Shown here one piece after another: positions 52,041 through 59,689 of a stretch of DNA of 64,000 nt (its first letter is position 1; the number at the start of each line of letters is the position of its first letter). The position numbers and the translations under genes are program-made. The DNA comes from Planctomycetota bacterium (GTDB taxonomy: Bacteria > Planctomycetota > SZUA-567 > JAKLDR01), in NCBI GenBank assembly GCA_022703445.1, contig JAKLDR010000010.1:16515-80514 (forward strand), in the 5' to 3' direction. The notes under the pieces were generated by a model. That model did no database searches and had not been told where the DNA came from. It saw nothing but the letters and a program-made list of their open reading frames with translations.

Positions 52041-52648
52041 ACCCAGAAACCCTCTGCAGCCGCCGCGTGCGGCGCGCCTTCGAGAGCAGGATGCGCGACA
52101 TCCGCACGCTCTGGAACGCGCCGGAGCAGGCCACGCTGGAGCTCGGCTCCCTCGACGAATACGGCCTCTGCATCGACTTCGTGAAGGCCGGCACCTTCAG
52201 GGACCAGCGGGCGCCCTACTGGAGATACCAGTTGAGCTGGGGCGGCCCCTCGGAGGAATTCCGCGTGTACCTGAATGGCGATGTGGAGTTCTGGCTCCTC
52301 GACTGGTTTGACGGCGCCTCCGTGGAAGTCACGGGCGGGGACGCTGCAATCATCCGGGAGATTGTCGGCATGGCCGGGGCGGGAGTCCCCGGCCAGTTCA
52401 CGGCAGTTGCAGCCGACATCGTGGACTGCTTCGAGGAATGGCTCAGGGAACGGAATGTCGCCGTGCCAAACAAGGAGCGGTCAGCCCTCCGTGGCAGGGA
52501 GCGCAAGGAGGCCGCCATTATCTACGGCTGCGACTACTACCTGCTGGAAGACGCCGTGAGGGACATCCTGAAGGAAGCCGGTGCCGAGCTGCGCCCACCC
52601 GGCCGGGCACCCCCGGCAAGCCAAGGCAACGGGGAGGCGGGACTATGA
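52037..52648 (+). CDS. Hypothetical protein
   Basis: 203 residues from the ATG at 52037 (ATGA overlap). ELGSLDEYGLCIDFVKAGTF and YQLSWGGPSEEFRVYLNGDV, then FWLLDWFDGASVEVTGGDAA: a pattern that recurs in small plasmid and phage proteins of unknown function. Helical C-terminus with a YGCDYYLLEDAV segment. Confidence 0.68.
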   Translation: MNPETLCSRRVRRAFESRMRDIRTLWNAPEQATLELGSLDEYGLCIDFVKAGTFRDQRAPYWRYQLSWGGPSEEFRVYLNGDVEFWLLDWFDGASVEVTGGDAAIIREIVGMAGAGVPGQFTAVAADIVDCFEEWLRERNVAVPNKERSALRGRERKEAAIIYGCDYYLLEDAVRDILKEAGAELRPPGRAPPASQGNGEAGL

Positions 52649-52818
52649 GCCACGTATCATTTGCCCGCGCCCCGGCCAGCGGTGCAACCTGCCGCCTCTG
52701 CGGCGAGCGCATAGCGAAGGGAACGGTCCGGGTCAGAATCCGGGGCTGGAACTTGTCTGTGTGCTACCACGGCGAATGCCTGAAACGGCGCATTGAGCAG
52801 GAGGAGGCGCAACTATGA
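52645..52818 (+). CDS. Small zinc-finger protein (PARP-type-like)
   Basis: 57 residues. CRLCGERIAKGTVRVRIRGW then VCYHGECL: CxxC plus HxxC with a KG between, the spacing of a PARP-like zinc finger. A related finger is in the protein encoded at 59299 (CQLCKRPIAIGAQRV). ATGA overlaps on both sides. Probably DNA or RNA binding. Confidence 0.7.
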   Translation: MSHVSFARAPASGATCRLCGERIAKGTVRVRIRGWNLSVCYHGECLKRRIEQEEAQL

Positions 52819-53153
52819 GCCGCTTTCTCTACTCGGTCAAAATCAGGCCGCCCCTCTGGGAGGGCTACATGTACTCCGTTTGGTGCGACAAGTTACACGG
52901 CAACGGATACGGCCTCGCCACCGAGGTGAAGTCCAAGGCCGAGCTGCTGGCCCTCGTTCGGGACATGTTCCGGCAATGGGAGAAGTACGACGACTGCCTT
53001 CAACGCATGCCCGACAAGGTGACGCGGCAGAATCTCCGCTTCGAGAGCTTCACGCCGGAGATATCCGTGGCCGAACTGTTCGGGAACTCCACGCTGGACA
53101 GGTTCCTCGGAGGTACGCCGCCGCCCGCACCTGAAGGTCAGCGGCCGAAGTGA
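52815..53153 (+). CDS. Hypothetical protein, last gene of the leader-A operon
   Basis: 112 residues. FLYSVKIRPPLWEGYMYSVW, KSKAELLALVRDMFRQWEKY, then a proline-rich tail. No domain recognised. ATGA overlap with the preceding gene; the last 16 bp overlap the convergent gene at 53138. Confidence 0.65.
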   Translation: MSRFLYSVKIRPPLWEGYMYSVWCDKLHGNGYGLATEVKSKAELLALVRDMFRQWEKYDDCLQRMPDKVTRQNLRFESFTPEISVAELFGNSTLDRFLGGTPPPAPEGQRPK

Positions 53154-53866
53154 AGGAAGCCCGCCCAATAGGCGGCCGCTGCGGCGGCGAACGCAAGGAC
53201 GAAACCGGAGATGATGCCTAGGACGAACTGGGCGCACGCCTGCGGCTCGTTCAGCGCGGCCCGGAAGGCGTGCATCCACCTGCGGAGGCGGAGCCCGGTT
53301 GTGTTGGAGCGGGCTTCGAGCATCATGCTGTCGCGAAAGCGCCCGATGGCTTCCTGCCAGGCATCCCGGACGAGAGCCTTGTACATCTCGGACGCCGGGT
53401 TCTCTGCGGGGGCACCATCCTCCGTCTTTGCCGGCTTTGGCAGTGAACCCGGCCGCCACATCGTCCCCGCGGTGAAGTCCGGCAAAGCCCCCCGTTCGGC
53501 CACGACCTGCATGACTTCCGCGGCGAGCCGGCATTCCGCCTCCGACCTGACACCGCGGCCGAAGAACAGCTCCCTGCGCACGGCCTGTTCCGCCGCTTCC
53601 ACCTGCCGTTTGAGGGCGTCAGTCACAAGCTGCCTGATGCTTTCCCGGAACGGAGCCGCGTCGCGGACGATTGGGACGCTGCCATCCAACGACCTGACAT
53701 GCCCCCGGAATGCTGACTGGGCCCGCTCCCGCTCCCGGCGTATCTGGAGAATCTCGTCGCGCAGGCGCCGGATCTCGGGCTGCACTTCCAGCTCAATCCC
53801 CTTCACGGCGTGGAGGGCAGCGTCCAGCGCGCGCTTATGCGCATCATTTCCTTCGTCGAAAACCAT
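53138..53866 (-). CDS. Tail-anchored coiled-coil membrane protein
   Basis: 242 residues from the ATG at 53866 behind GGGAG; a GTG at 53899 is possible. Residues 15-120 are charged helices (GIELEVQPEIRRLRDEILQI) predicting coiled coil; the C-terminal segment FVLGIISGFVLAFAAAAAAY is a single membrane anchor. Topology: large cytoplasmic domain, C-tail anchor. Function unknown. Confidence 0.65.
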   Translation of the reverse strand: MVFDEGNDAHKRALDAALHAVKGIELEVQPEIRRLRDEILQIRRERERAQSAFRGHVRSLDGSVPIVRDAAPFRESIRQLVTDALKRQVEAAEQAVRRELFFGRGVRSEAECRLAAEVMQVVAERGALPDFTAGTMWRPGSLPKPAKTEDGAPAENPASEMYKALVRDAWQEAIGRFRDSMMLEARSNTTGLRLRRWMHAFRAALNEPQACAQFVLGIISGFVLAFAAAAAAYWAGFLHFGR

Positions 53867-53941
53867 GTGCTCATTCTCCCGGCCCAGCAGCCGCGCCACC
53901 CGGTACGGGAAAGAACCCGGGCACGCCGCGCAGTGAACCGC

Positions 53942-54169
53942 TCACGGCAGCCCCCAATCCCCCCGGCCGCCGAAGATGCTCCGGAAGCGCCGGAGCGCCC
54001 TGGCCAGGAGGCCGCTTCGCCGGTACAACGAAGGCCAGGCCAGCCACCGGCGGTTGCACCTCGTGCAACGGTACTTCTGCGGGGCGAGGATGTCCCGGAA
54101 CTCGCGGAACGGGAACGTCCCGTCCCGCACGACATCCCTGTCGCTGCCGACGCATCTCGGGCAGTGCAC
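53942..54169 (-). CDS. Small zinc-ribbon protein
   Basis: 75 residues from a GTG at 54169 preceded by GGAGGGG. CPRC and, 30 residues later, CTRC create a ribbon; the C-terminus is very basic (RRSGLLARALRRFRSIFGG) and may bind nucleic acid or membrane. Unassigned. Confidence 0.55.
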   Translation of the reverse strand: MHCPRCVGSDRDVVRDGTFPFREFRDILAPQKYRCTRCNRRWLAWPSLYRRSGLLARALRRFRSIFGGRGDWGLP

Positions 54170-54211
54170 CTTCGCCCCTCCGGGGCGCGGAGTTGACCGG
54201 GGCTCCGGCCG

Positions 54212-54406
54212 CTACTTCTTCAGCTTCAGGCTCCGCCCGTCGTCATCGCTGGCGAGCTTGCCCTCGCGGGCCAGCCAGCCGACGCCCTGGTTGAGAAGGT
54301 CGCTCTGGAGCCCGGTTGCCTTGGCAAGCTGCGGCTTGCCCATCGCGCCCGCCGCGTTGAGCGCCTTCCAGACCTTCCCCGCGGCATCCCCGATCTTCGT
54401 CTCCAT
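54212..54406 (-). CDS. Winged-helix protein (DUF2582-like)
   Basis: 64 residues: IGDAAGKVWKALNAAGAMGK, QLAKATGLQSDLLNQGVGWL and AREGKL follow the DUF2582 winged-helix pattern found in archaea and bacteria. Single small DNA-binding-like domain. Starts behind AGGAGCGG. May regulate the STAS cluster; that is inference. Confidence 0.72.
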   Translation of the reverse strand: METKIGDAAGKVWKALNAAGAMGKPQLAKATGLQSDLLNQGVGWLAREGKLASDDDGRSLKLKK

Positions 54407-54421
54407 GCGAACCCGCTCCTT

Positions 54422-54682
54422 TCAAACCTGCTTGGCCCTGTCCCATCCCGGCAGCGACTCGCCCAGAAGCAGCCGGTTGACGGCTACCTTCTTCCCGGCC
54501 GCCACCCGCTCCGCGTCGTTCCCGGCGCCGGCCAGCTCCGCCATGCCCTCGAGGAGGAGCTCTATCTGCTCCACGCGGCGGACCACCAGCTCCAGGTCCG
54601 CATCACCCTTCACCTGCTCCTTGAGCCTGTCGAGGGGGGCGAGGGAAGTCCGCACGCGTTCCGAGAGTGCTTGGTGCTCCAT
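54422..54682 (-). CDS. Helical hypothetical protein next to STAS gene
   Basis: 86 residues from the ATG at 54682 (behind GGGAGGAA); the frame continues upstream into the STAS gene. Mostly helical with leucine-rich heptads (LELVVRRVEQIELLLEGMAE). 26 nt downstream of the STAS gene, so likely co-expressed. Function unknown. Confidence 0.6.
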   Translation of the reverse strand: MEHQALSERVRTSLAPLDRLKEQVKGDADLELVVRRVEQIELLLEGMAELAGAGNDAERVAAGKKVAVNRLLLGESLPGWDRAKQV

Positions 54683-54708
54683 GCCGTTTCCTCCCGATCG
54701 GACCGCGG

Positions 54709-55053
54709 TTACCCGGGCCCCAGCGCATCCTCGACAGTCAGCGCGACAGGGATGAGCTTGTCGAGCGCGCTGACTGCCAGCATCCTGCGGACCCGTGGGG
54801 CCAGGCCGACCAGGACCAACTGGCACCCGCCCTCGTTGAGCGCGCGGCAGGTCTCAGCCACTTCACCCAGCGCCGAGGGGCTCATGTGCGTCAGGCCGCC
54901 GGCATCCACGATGACCTTGCGTATGCCGGGCCTGACCTCTTGCCTGACTTTGCCGATGAACCGCCCGAACTGGTAGCGCGTGAATTCCCCGCTGACATCC
55001 AGAATGACACAGCCTCTTTCCAGCCGGGCCGATACCGTAAGCGCATCACTCAC
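54709..55053 (-). CDS. STAS-domain protein 1 (anti-sigma-antagonist-like)
   Basis: 114 residues, one STAS domain: VSARLERGCVILDVSGEFTR, KVIVDAGGLTHMSPSALGEV, GCQLVLVGLAPRVRRML. The usual phospho-acceptor region reads SPSALGE, so regulation by phosphorylation is possible but altered from the classic DSSGL. In bacteria such proteins bind anti-sigma kinases; in archaea the partner is unknown. No HATPase kinase is encoded nearby. Confidence 0.8.
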   Translation of the reverse strand: MSDALTVSARLERGCVILDVSGEFTRYQFGRFIGKVRQEVRPGIRKVIVDAGGLTHMSPSALGEVAETCRALNEGGCQLVLVGLAPRVRRMLAVSALDKLIPVALTVEDALGPG

Positions 55054-55192
55054 GCGTCACCCACCAGCAGGGCTCCTGCTCTTCCGTACCTGCCTGCACA
55101 GGAGGCTACGGGCATCCGGGGCGTTGTCAAGCGACCGTCCGGCCCCTTCACGCGGTCACCGGGTCTCGCAGGCCCATCACCGGCCAGCGGCG

Positions 55193-55462
55193 TCAGAGGT
55201 TGTTCTTCAACCACTTGGAGCAATCGTCACTGAACCCGGCCCACGCAGCCTCACCGGAAAGCTTGGTCACCAGGAGCCTGTCGTTCGAGTCGATGTGAGG
55301 AGTCAGCGCGTCGCGTATGGATGTCGCAGGGCCGTCGTGCTTGATGATCCACGTCGAGTCAAGACAGTGCCACCAGTTTCCCAACTTCTTGATGGCTTCG
55401 AAAAGACTGCTGTAGTCCTGCCCCGGCTTCTTGAGATCGTACCCGATGATGTAAGTCGCCAT
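55193..55462 (-). CDS. Cas2-like ferredoxin-fold small protein (SinR-type)
   Basis: 89 residues from the ATG at 55462, right after GGAGGGCAGGAGG. ATYIIGYDLKKPGQDYSSLF, LGNWWHCLDSTWII, NDRLLVTKLSGEAAWAGF follow the stand-alone Cas2-like proteins often labelled SinR. The YDL start resembles the metal-binding Asp of Cas2/VapD. No CRISPR array or other cas gene is present, so a CRISPR role is not supported; a toxin-like nuclease is more likely. Confidence 0.75.
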   Translation of the reverse strand: MATYIIGYDLKKPGQDYSSLFEAIKKLGNWWHCLDSTWIIKHDGPATSIRDALTPHIDSNDRLLVTKLSGEAAWAGFSDDCSKWLKNNL

Positions 55463-55507
55463 CCTCCTGCCCTCCAAACATCCACCCGTGTCCCGAGCCC
55501 CAGCTCT

Positions 55508-55897
55508 TCAGACCGTCACCGCTTTCCACCTCCCCGACTCCGTCCTCTGCTTCGCCATCTCCACGGCCTCGGCCACGCTCTCGCAGACCGGCAGGTACTT
55601 GTGCAGCCGGCCGACCGTGAGCGCCCGCAGGGCCGAGCCGCCCGGCGACGCGAGGACCAGGCACCCGCCCATGTCGTCCAGCCTGCCCTTCCAGGCCGCG
55701 AACACGGCCAGGCCGCTGTTGTCGGTGAAGTGCGTGGAAGAGAGGTCCACGACGAAGCGCTTGGCCCCGCCGTCAACCGCGGCCATGATGCGGCCGTCGA
55801 GAAGGCCGCTGTTGCCGGACGTAAGCCAGCCGACCGGCTTGAGGACCGTGACGACCCCGTGCGCGGTGACCCGGACATCGAGAAGCGGCTTGTCCAT
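55508..55897 (-). CDS. STAS-domain protein 2
   Basis: 129 residues from the ATG at 55897 behind GGGGGAGC; the frame continues far upstream without a start signal. STAS core: VTVLKPVGWLTSGNSGLLDG, RFVVDLSSTHFTDNSGLAVF with the DNSG phospho-site context, GGCLVLASPGGSALRAL. Together with STAS-1 it suggests a partner-switching pair. 45 nt upstream of the Cas2-like gene. Confidence 0.8.
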   Translation of the reverse strand: MDKPLLDVRVTAHGVVTVLKPVGWLTSGNSGLLDGRIMAAVDGGAKRFVVDLSSTHFTDNSGLAVFAAWKGRLDDMGGCLVLASPGGSALRALTVGRLHKYLPVCESVAEAVEMAKQRTESGRWKAVTV

Positions 55898-56172
55898 CTT
55901 GCTCCCCCATCTGCCGCCGTCCGCAGGCGCCTCCTGCCCCGGCACGGGAAAAGAACCCAGGGGCGCGCCGTGCGGGGAGGTGGGATCCCCGGCAAAGCTT
56001 CGGCCTTTCGCGGGCGCGGCCGGCCTCGGCCTTTGGCACGCCCCTGGAATTGTTACACTTGCGCCCCGCCGCGGGACCGGCCGCCCCCGGACTGCACCAC
56101 CCGGCGGCCCGTTTGGGGCAAAACTGCACCCCCGCGGTGCGGTTGGCCGCCCCGCTTCCCTGCGGAGGCACT

Positions 56173-56210
56173 CCTGTCGCCTCCTGTATAAGCAACAGGC
56201 GGGCCACAGG
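56173..56210 (+). promoter_or_regulatory. Promoter with inverted repeats overlapping the TATA box
   Basis: CCTGT at 56173-56177 and 56183-56187 mirror ACAGG at 56195-56199 and 56206-56210 around the TATA box TGTATAAGC (56185-56193). Such an arrangement suits a repressor that blocks TBP. The rest of 55898-56283 is GC-rich without a gene; the first start codon is at 56284. Confidence 0.45.
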
Positions 56211-56283
56211 CGCGGCCCCATCCCATCCTCTTGACCCGCCCCCGCCGGACCGTAGAATCCCGGCCGTCAGAGGGAATCAGCGC

Positions 56284-56526
56284 ATGGAATGGAAGGAACC
56301 CAAACCCGGCCGGGACGCGCTCCGCGCGGTCGTCCGGAAGTACCTGGTCAGGTGCCACCGCAACATCAGCCGGGATTATCCCGAGGTCGCCCGGATGTCG
56401 CCGAAGGACGCGGCCGACTTCCTGCTCCACCTCCAGGATACCGGCCGCATCAAGATTGAACTCTACAACGAGACCGACGTGATGATCGGCTGCCGCATCA
56501 TCGAGACGAAGCCGGAAGGCGGTTAG
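56284..56526 (+). CDS. Small hypothetical protein
   Basis: 80 residues behind GAGGGAATC. WKEPKPGRDALRAVVRKYLV, then RMSPKDAADFLLHLQDTGRI; helical, possibly a winged helix-like DNA-binding module. Its last 29 bp overlap the convergent gene at 56498. Unassigned. Confidence 0.6.
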   Translation: MEWKEPKPGRDALRAVVRKYLVRCHRNISRDYPEVARMSPKDAADFLLHLQDTGRIKIELYNETDVMIGCRIIETKPEGG

Positions 56527-57160
56527 GCCGGGACGGCGCCGGGGCCGCCGCAGGCCCGCCCGGGAAGACCCCGCCGCTCCTGTACATGACCTTGTGGCGG
56601 AAGCTGCTGGCGTTCGCGCTGAGGAACTGCTCGAACTCCCGGCAGGTTGCGGTGCCCTTGTTGAAGATGACGAAGAAGCAGAACATGCTGTCCGGCGGGC
56701 CCTGGCTGTCGAGCCTGGCAAAGAGACGCTGGACCTTCTCCCAGTCGCGGAGTATCTGAGTGCGGAAGAGATGTTCTGTGACTCCCGCCTTGTGCCGGAT
56801 GAACTTGAGCTCAAGCACCACGGCGTCCCCGGAGAACTCGAAGCATTTGCTGGGCAGCCGCGCCCCTCTTGAGTCCCCTTCGAGAATCCTCAGGTTCGCG
56901 GGGTCGAGAACCGTCAGGTCGGGTTTGATGGTCAACTTGCCCTGGGCGTCAAACCAGGACACCTCGCTGTGCACCCTGGTGGCGCGGATGCCGGGATCAC
57001 GCGTCTCGAAATCGCCGCTCAGGTCCGACATGCCCGAAAGCCTGGAGTGCAGGAGGCACTTGAGGTCATCCTCCGTCAGTATGAGACCGGGAACGGCAGC
57101 GTAATCACGGGCGAGTTGGTCTATCTGCCCCTCGATTGCAGACAAGAGCTGTCCATCCAT
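56498..57160 (-). CDS. PD-(D/E)XK nuclease-like protein
   Basis: 220 residues from the ATG at 57160, behind GGAGGAGGA. KLTIKPDLTVLDPANLRI supplies the Asp, DAVVLELKFIRHKAG the ExK, the core of a restriction-endonuclease fold; TEDDLKCLLHSRL upstream fits the first helix. C-terminal Pro/Ala tail. Probably an isolated restriction-like or repair nuclease. No partner methyltransferase nearby. Confidence 0.68.
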   Translation of the reverse strand: MDGQLLSAIEGQIDQLARDYAAVPGLILTEDDLKCLLHSRLSGMSDLSGDFETRDPGIRATRVHSEVSWFDAQGKLTIKPDLTVLDPANLRILEGDSRGARLPSKCFEFSGDAVVLELKFIRHKAGVTEHLFRTQILRDWEKVQRLFARLDSQGPPDSMFCFFVIFNKGTATCREFEQFLSANASSFRHKVMYRSGGVFPGGPAAAPAPSRPNRLPASSR

Positions 57161-57310
57161 CCTGACACGTCCTCCTCCGGCAACGGCAGGCCGGGCGCGC
57201 ACAGAGGCCGGACAACGGCCCGCGGCGCCGGAACGCGCTTCGACGCCGGCAATGCTCCGGGCCGCCGCCCATTAGTCAAGTCAACGCCGTGCAGACCGTT
57301 CCCCCGCCCC

Positions 57311-58138
57311 TCAGTACTCCCACTTCGCGCACCTTCCGCAGTGCGCGGCCGTGCTGAACCCGTTCGCGCCCACGTCGTGGCCCAGCACCAGGCAGTAGCC
57401 CCGCACCTGGTGGGCGCAGCGCTCGAACTTCCCGTAGGGCGTCAGCTTAAGCCCGTCCATCTTCTCGCACTCCATGATGACGTTGTCCCTGAAAAGGTTC
57501 ATGCGGGCGTCCACGGCCACCAGCGGCCGCAGGACGGCGCGCGCCAGCTTCACCAGCGCCCCGCCTTCCCCCTTCCCGGCCGCGCGCGGCTTCACGTGCT
57601 TCCAGAAGAGCCTCGTCCACAGGCAGCCCCAGTAGCGCTTCCTGGCCACCCTGAACCCGCTTTCCCTCAGCATGGCCTCCAGCGCCTTCCCGTCCGTGTA
57701 GTGGCGGAGATGGCCTGCCGACCTGTAGCCGGCCGTCAGCCTACACACGGGCACGCTCAGCACCAGCTTCCCTCCCGGCTTGAGCCAGCTATTCATGAGC
57801 TTCAGCGCCTTCCTGTCGTCAGGCAGGTGCTCAAGCGTCTCGAGGCACACCACGCAATCCGCCGGCCGCCCCGGCCTGAAGGCGTAGAAATCAGAAACCG
57901 AGAAACGACCTTTCACCTTCACCTGCCCCACCGCACCGGCGTCCCTGTCGAACCCCGTCACGGCGCACCCCCTGGCAGCGAGCAGCTCGGACACGTAGCC
58001 GTTCCCGCAAGCCGGCTCGATGACGCGGCATTTCTCCGGCAGGAAATCCATCGTGTGGTGCAGCCGCGCGCGCAGCCCCAGGCTGTCCCTACTTGCCGCC
58101 CTTTCTTCCATGTTGTCCATCCTTATGCCTGAAAGCAT
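57311..58138 (-). CDS. Class I SAM-dependent methyltransferase
   Basis: 275 residues (starts at 58120 or 58111 would avoid part of the 50-bp overlap with the GtrA-like gene). Motif I VIEPACGNGYVSELLAARG, motif II VTGFDRD, CVVCLETLEHLPDDRKAL and SWLKPGGKLVLSVPV are typical of small-molecule or lipid-linked sugar methyltransferases. Cysteine-rich C-terminus (HCGRC). Clustered with small membrane proteins, suggesting a cell-envelope or glycan function. Confidence 0.8.
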   Translation of the reverse strand: MLSGIRMDNMEERAASRDSLGLRARLHHTMDFLPEKCRVIEPACGNGYVSELLAARGCAVTGFDRDAGAVGQVKVKGRFSVSDFYAFRPGRPADCVVCLETLEHLPDDRKALKLMNSWLKPGGKLVLSVPVCRLTAGYRSAGHLRHYTDGKALEAMLRESGFRVARKRYWGCLWTRLFWKHVKPRAAGKGEGGALVKLARAVLRPLVAVDARMNLFRDNVIMECEKMDGLKLTPYGKFERCAHQVRGYCLVLGHDVGANGFSTAAHCGRCAKWEY

Positions 58139-58319
58139 ATCGCTCGTACAGAGCGTACCTGAGGAGGTTGGAGGGTATGAGGCTCACCGCGGTCACAAGC
58201 ACGGCCGAGAGCCCGGTAAGGTCTATGAGAAAGGCGACCCCGAACCCGTAAATGGTCATCAGCACGCCGATGCCCTGGTAGCGCATGAAGCTCCGCGGGA
58301 TGCGTTCTCTCAGGCCCAT
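58089..58319 (-). CDS. GtrA-like small membrane protein
   Basis: 76 residues with two hydrophobic helices (GVLMTIYGFGVAFLIDLTGL and AVLVTAVSLIPSNLLRYAL) and the final NLLRYALYERYAFRHK, matching the last part of GtrA-like flippase subunits; about half the usual length. Downstream, it overlaps the methyltransferase gene. One nucleotide after the stop of the 58321 gene. Confidence 0.62.
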   Translation of the reverse strand: MGLRERIPRSFMRYQGIGVLMTIYGFGVAFLIDLTGLSAVLVTAVSLIPSNLLRYALYERYAFRHKDGQHGRKGGK

Positions 58320-58320
58320 G

Positions 58321-58518
58321 CTATCCCTGCCCTTCCTTCACCAGGAGCTTCGTGAGCAGCCAGTACACGCCGTAGTAGAGCGCCGTCAGGCCGAACGTGA
58401 GCAGCGTGGCCAGTTGGCCGGCGTTCCTGAAAGCAAAGAGGGCCACGATCATTGCCAGCAACGGCCCTATCAGGACAGCCGCCGCCACGACGATGGGGAC
58501 GAAATCCCTGGGCATCAT
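58321..58518 (-). CDS. Small two-helix membrane protein
   Basis: 65 residues from the ATG at 58518 behind GGGAGGG. VPIVVAAAVLIGPLLAMIVA and LATLLTFGLTALYYGVYWLL are membrane helices. First gene of a three-gene run with the GtrA-like protein and the methyltransferase. TATA-like CTATTTATG near 58612-58604. Unknown function. Confidence 0.6.
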   Translation of the reverse strand: MMPRDFVPIVVAAAVLIGPLLAMIVALFAFRNAGQLATLLTFGLTALYYGVYWLLTKLLVKEGQG

Positions 58519-58694
58519 CCGGAACAACCCTCCCTTCCGGTTGCGGCCGCGGCAGCCGGGCCTGCGCAGTGGAGCTTCATGCCCAATTCTGTGGCCCGCG
58601 GACATAAATAGGTTGCCCTGGAACCGGCCGAGCCGCACCAGTCTGTCCTGGCCCGTCGCCGCCATCCTCCTCCCCGTGCCTCTTTCACCCCCGC

Positions 58695-58819
58695 GCAAAT
58701 CACCTCAAGAGCCCCTCGCGCCCGGGCATATTGCCGCTTCCGGCCCTGCGGGCCCGGCCCGCGCCGCAAGGGGAACCGGCATAAGCCCAGCCGCAGGCAG
58801 GAGGGGCGAGGTGATTTGC
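58695..58819 (+). promoter_or_regulatory. Structured leader RNA candidate, member B
   Basis: GCAAATCACCTC (58695-58706) pairs perfectly over 12 bp with GAGGTGATTTGC (58808-58819), which contains the ribosome binding site and ends one base before the ATG at 58821. Interior elements: CATATTGCCGCTTCCGG, GGGGAACCGGCATAAGCCC (hairpin GGC/GCC) and CCGCAGGCAG. The same order of elements as in A, D and E. Arms are nearly those of E (61728) but unlike A and D. Confidence 0.68.
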
Positions 58820-58820
58820 C

Positions 58821-59072
58821 ATGATGGATGGCGAAAGAGAGTTTTGCGTGAGGAGGATCAGCCTGCCGGACGGGCTGAAGGAGGTTGCGGTGCTGGCCTG
58901 CTTTGCCTCCGAGTCAGTCAGGGAAGGCGTGACCACGGCCTGGGATCTGGCCAACGAGCCCAACGACTTCGTCGTGCTGGCCACGGCGCACCTTGAGCGG
59001 CTGAAAGGCCAGTGCGAGGAGCTGCTGGCCAGGCTGGCGAAGCACGCGGCCGGGCAGGAGGTGGGAGCATGA
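58821..59072 (+). CDS. Small hypothetical protein, first gene behind leader B
   Basis: 83 residues (ATG at 58824 also possible). VRRISLPDGLKEVAVLACFA then a helical half ending HAAGQEVGA; occupies the same position as the 51260 gene behind leader A, though sequence similarity is weak. Overlaps the next gene by ATGA. Confidence 0.65.
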   Translation: MMDGEREFCVRRISLPDGLKEVAVLACFASESVREGVTTAWDLANEPNDFVVLATAHLERLKGQCEELLARLAKHAAGQEVGA

Positions 59073-59305
59073 GAATCCGCCGCAAGTTCCTGTCCCGCGA
59101 ACGCAAGTGCGGCGGATGCAACTGGGCGTGCGAAACCGTCTACTCCTTCCCCACCAACGACATCGACAAGGAAGGGCTCTGCGCGCACTGCTTCATGGAC
59201 ATGCTGGTGAATGGGCGCTTCGAGGTATCGGCCGGGGAAGAGGATCTGAAACCGCTGGCTAGGCTGGCGAAGCAGGCGGTGAAGCAGGGGGCGGGAACAT
59301 GCTGA
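59069..59305 (+). CDS. Small zinc-binding protein (paralogue of 51472)
   Basis: 78 residues from the ATG at 59069. CGGCNWACETVYSF and GLCAHCFMDMLVNGRF align with the 51472 product at about half the positions; the C-terminal 20 residues are extra. Second gene behind leader B, with 4-bp overlap, mirroring the A operon. Confidence 0.72.
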   Translation: MRIRRKFLSRERKCGGCNWACETVYSFPTNDIDKEGLCAHCFMDMLVNGRFEVSAGEEDLKPLARLAKQAVKQGAGTC

Positions 59306-59592
59306 GCGTCGGCCCCGCCCCCACAGGCCGCGCCGCCTGCCAGCTCTGCAAGCGGCCCATCGCCATCGGCGCGCAGCGCGTGCTGGCGAAGCTCGCCGTC
59401 GGCATGGGCTCTTGCCAGGAATCTTACCACCTGGAATGCGCCAGGAAGCTGCTGGAGCCGGACGGCCGTGCCGCAGCTCCGGCGAGGCCACGGTGCGCCG
59501 GCCGGCTGGTCAACATGGAGTACGAGGCAGAGCCTGGCGCCAGCTTCACGTTCGTGGCGCCCTGCAAGTGCCGCAGGAACCGCTGGTTCTGA
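59299..59592 (+). CDS. Zinc-finger protein (related to 52645)
   Basis: 97 residues. CQLCKRPIAIGAQRVLAKLA then SYHLECARKLL repeats the CxxC and HxxC finger of the 52645 product; the C-terminus adds PCKCRRNRWF. Overlaps the preceding gene by 7 bp. Nucleic-acid binding likely. Third gene of the leader-B operon. Confidence 0.68.
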   Translation: MLSVGPAPTGRAACQLCKRPIAIGAQRVLAKLAVGMGSCQESYHLECARKLLEPDGRAAAPARPRCAGRLVNMEYEAEPGASFTFVAPCKCRRNRWF

Positions 59593-59689
59593 CGGCCCGG
59601 CTGCCGCTGGGCCAGCCAGCCACAGTCTTCTCGCGGATGGCCGGCACGTGGGTACAATGAGTTGTGATGAGCCAGCACGGGAGACGGCA

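Noticed and set aside
53828..53850. GATGATGCGC-like string similar to the leader A arm near the start of the 53138 gene
   Set aside because: It lies inside the coding sequence, has no complementary partner arm nearby and no conserved interior.
55193..55462. CRISPR-Cas locus suggested by a Cas2-like protein
   Set aside because: No repeat array, Cas1 or effector gene is present, and the protein fits stand-alone SinR-type Cas2-fold proteins.
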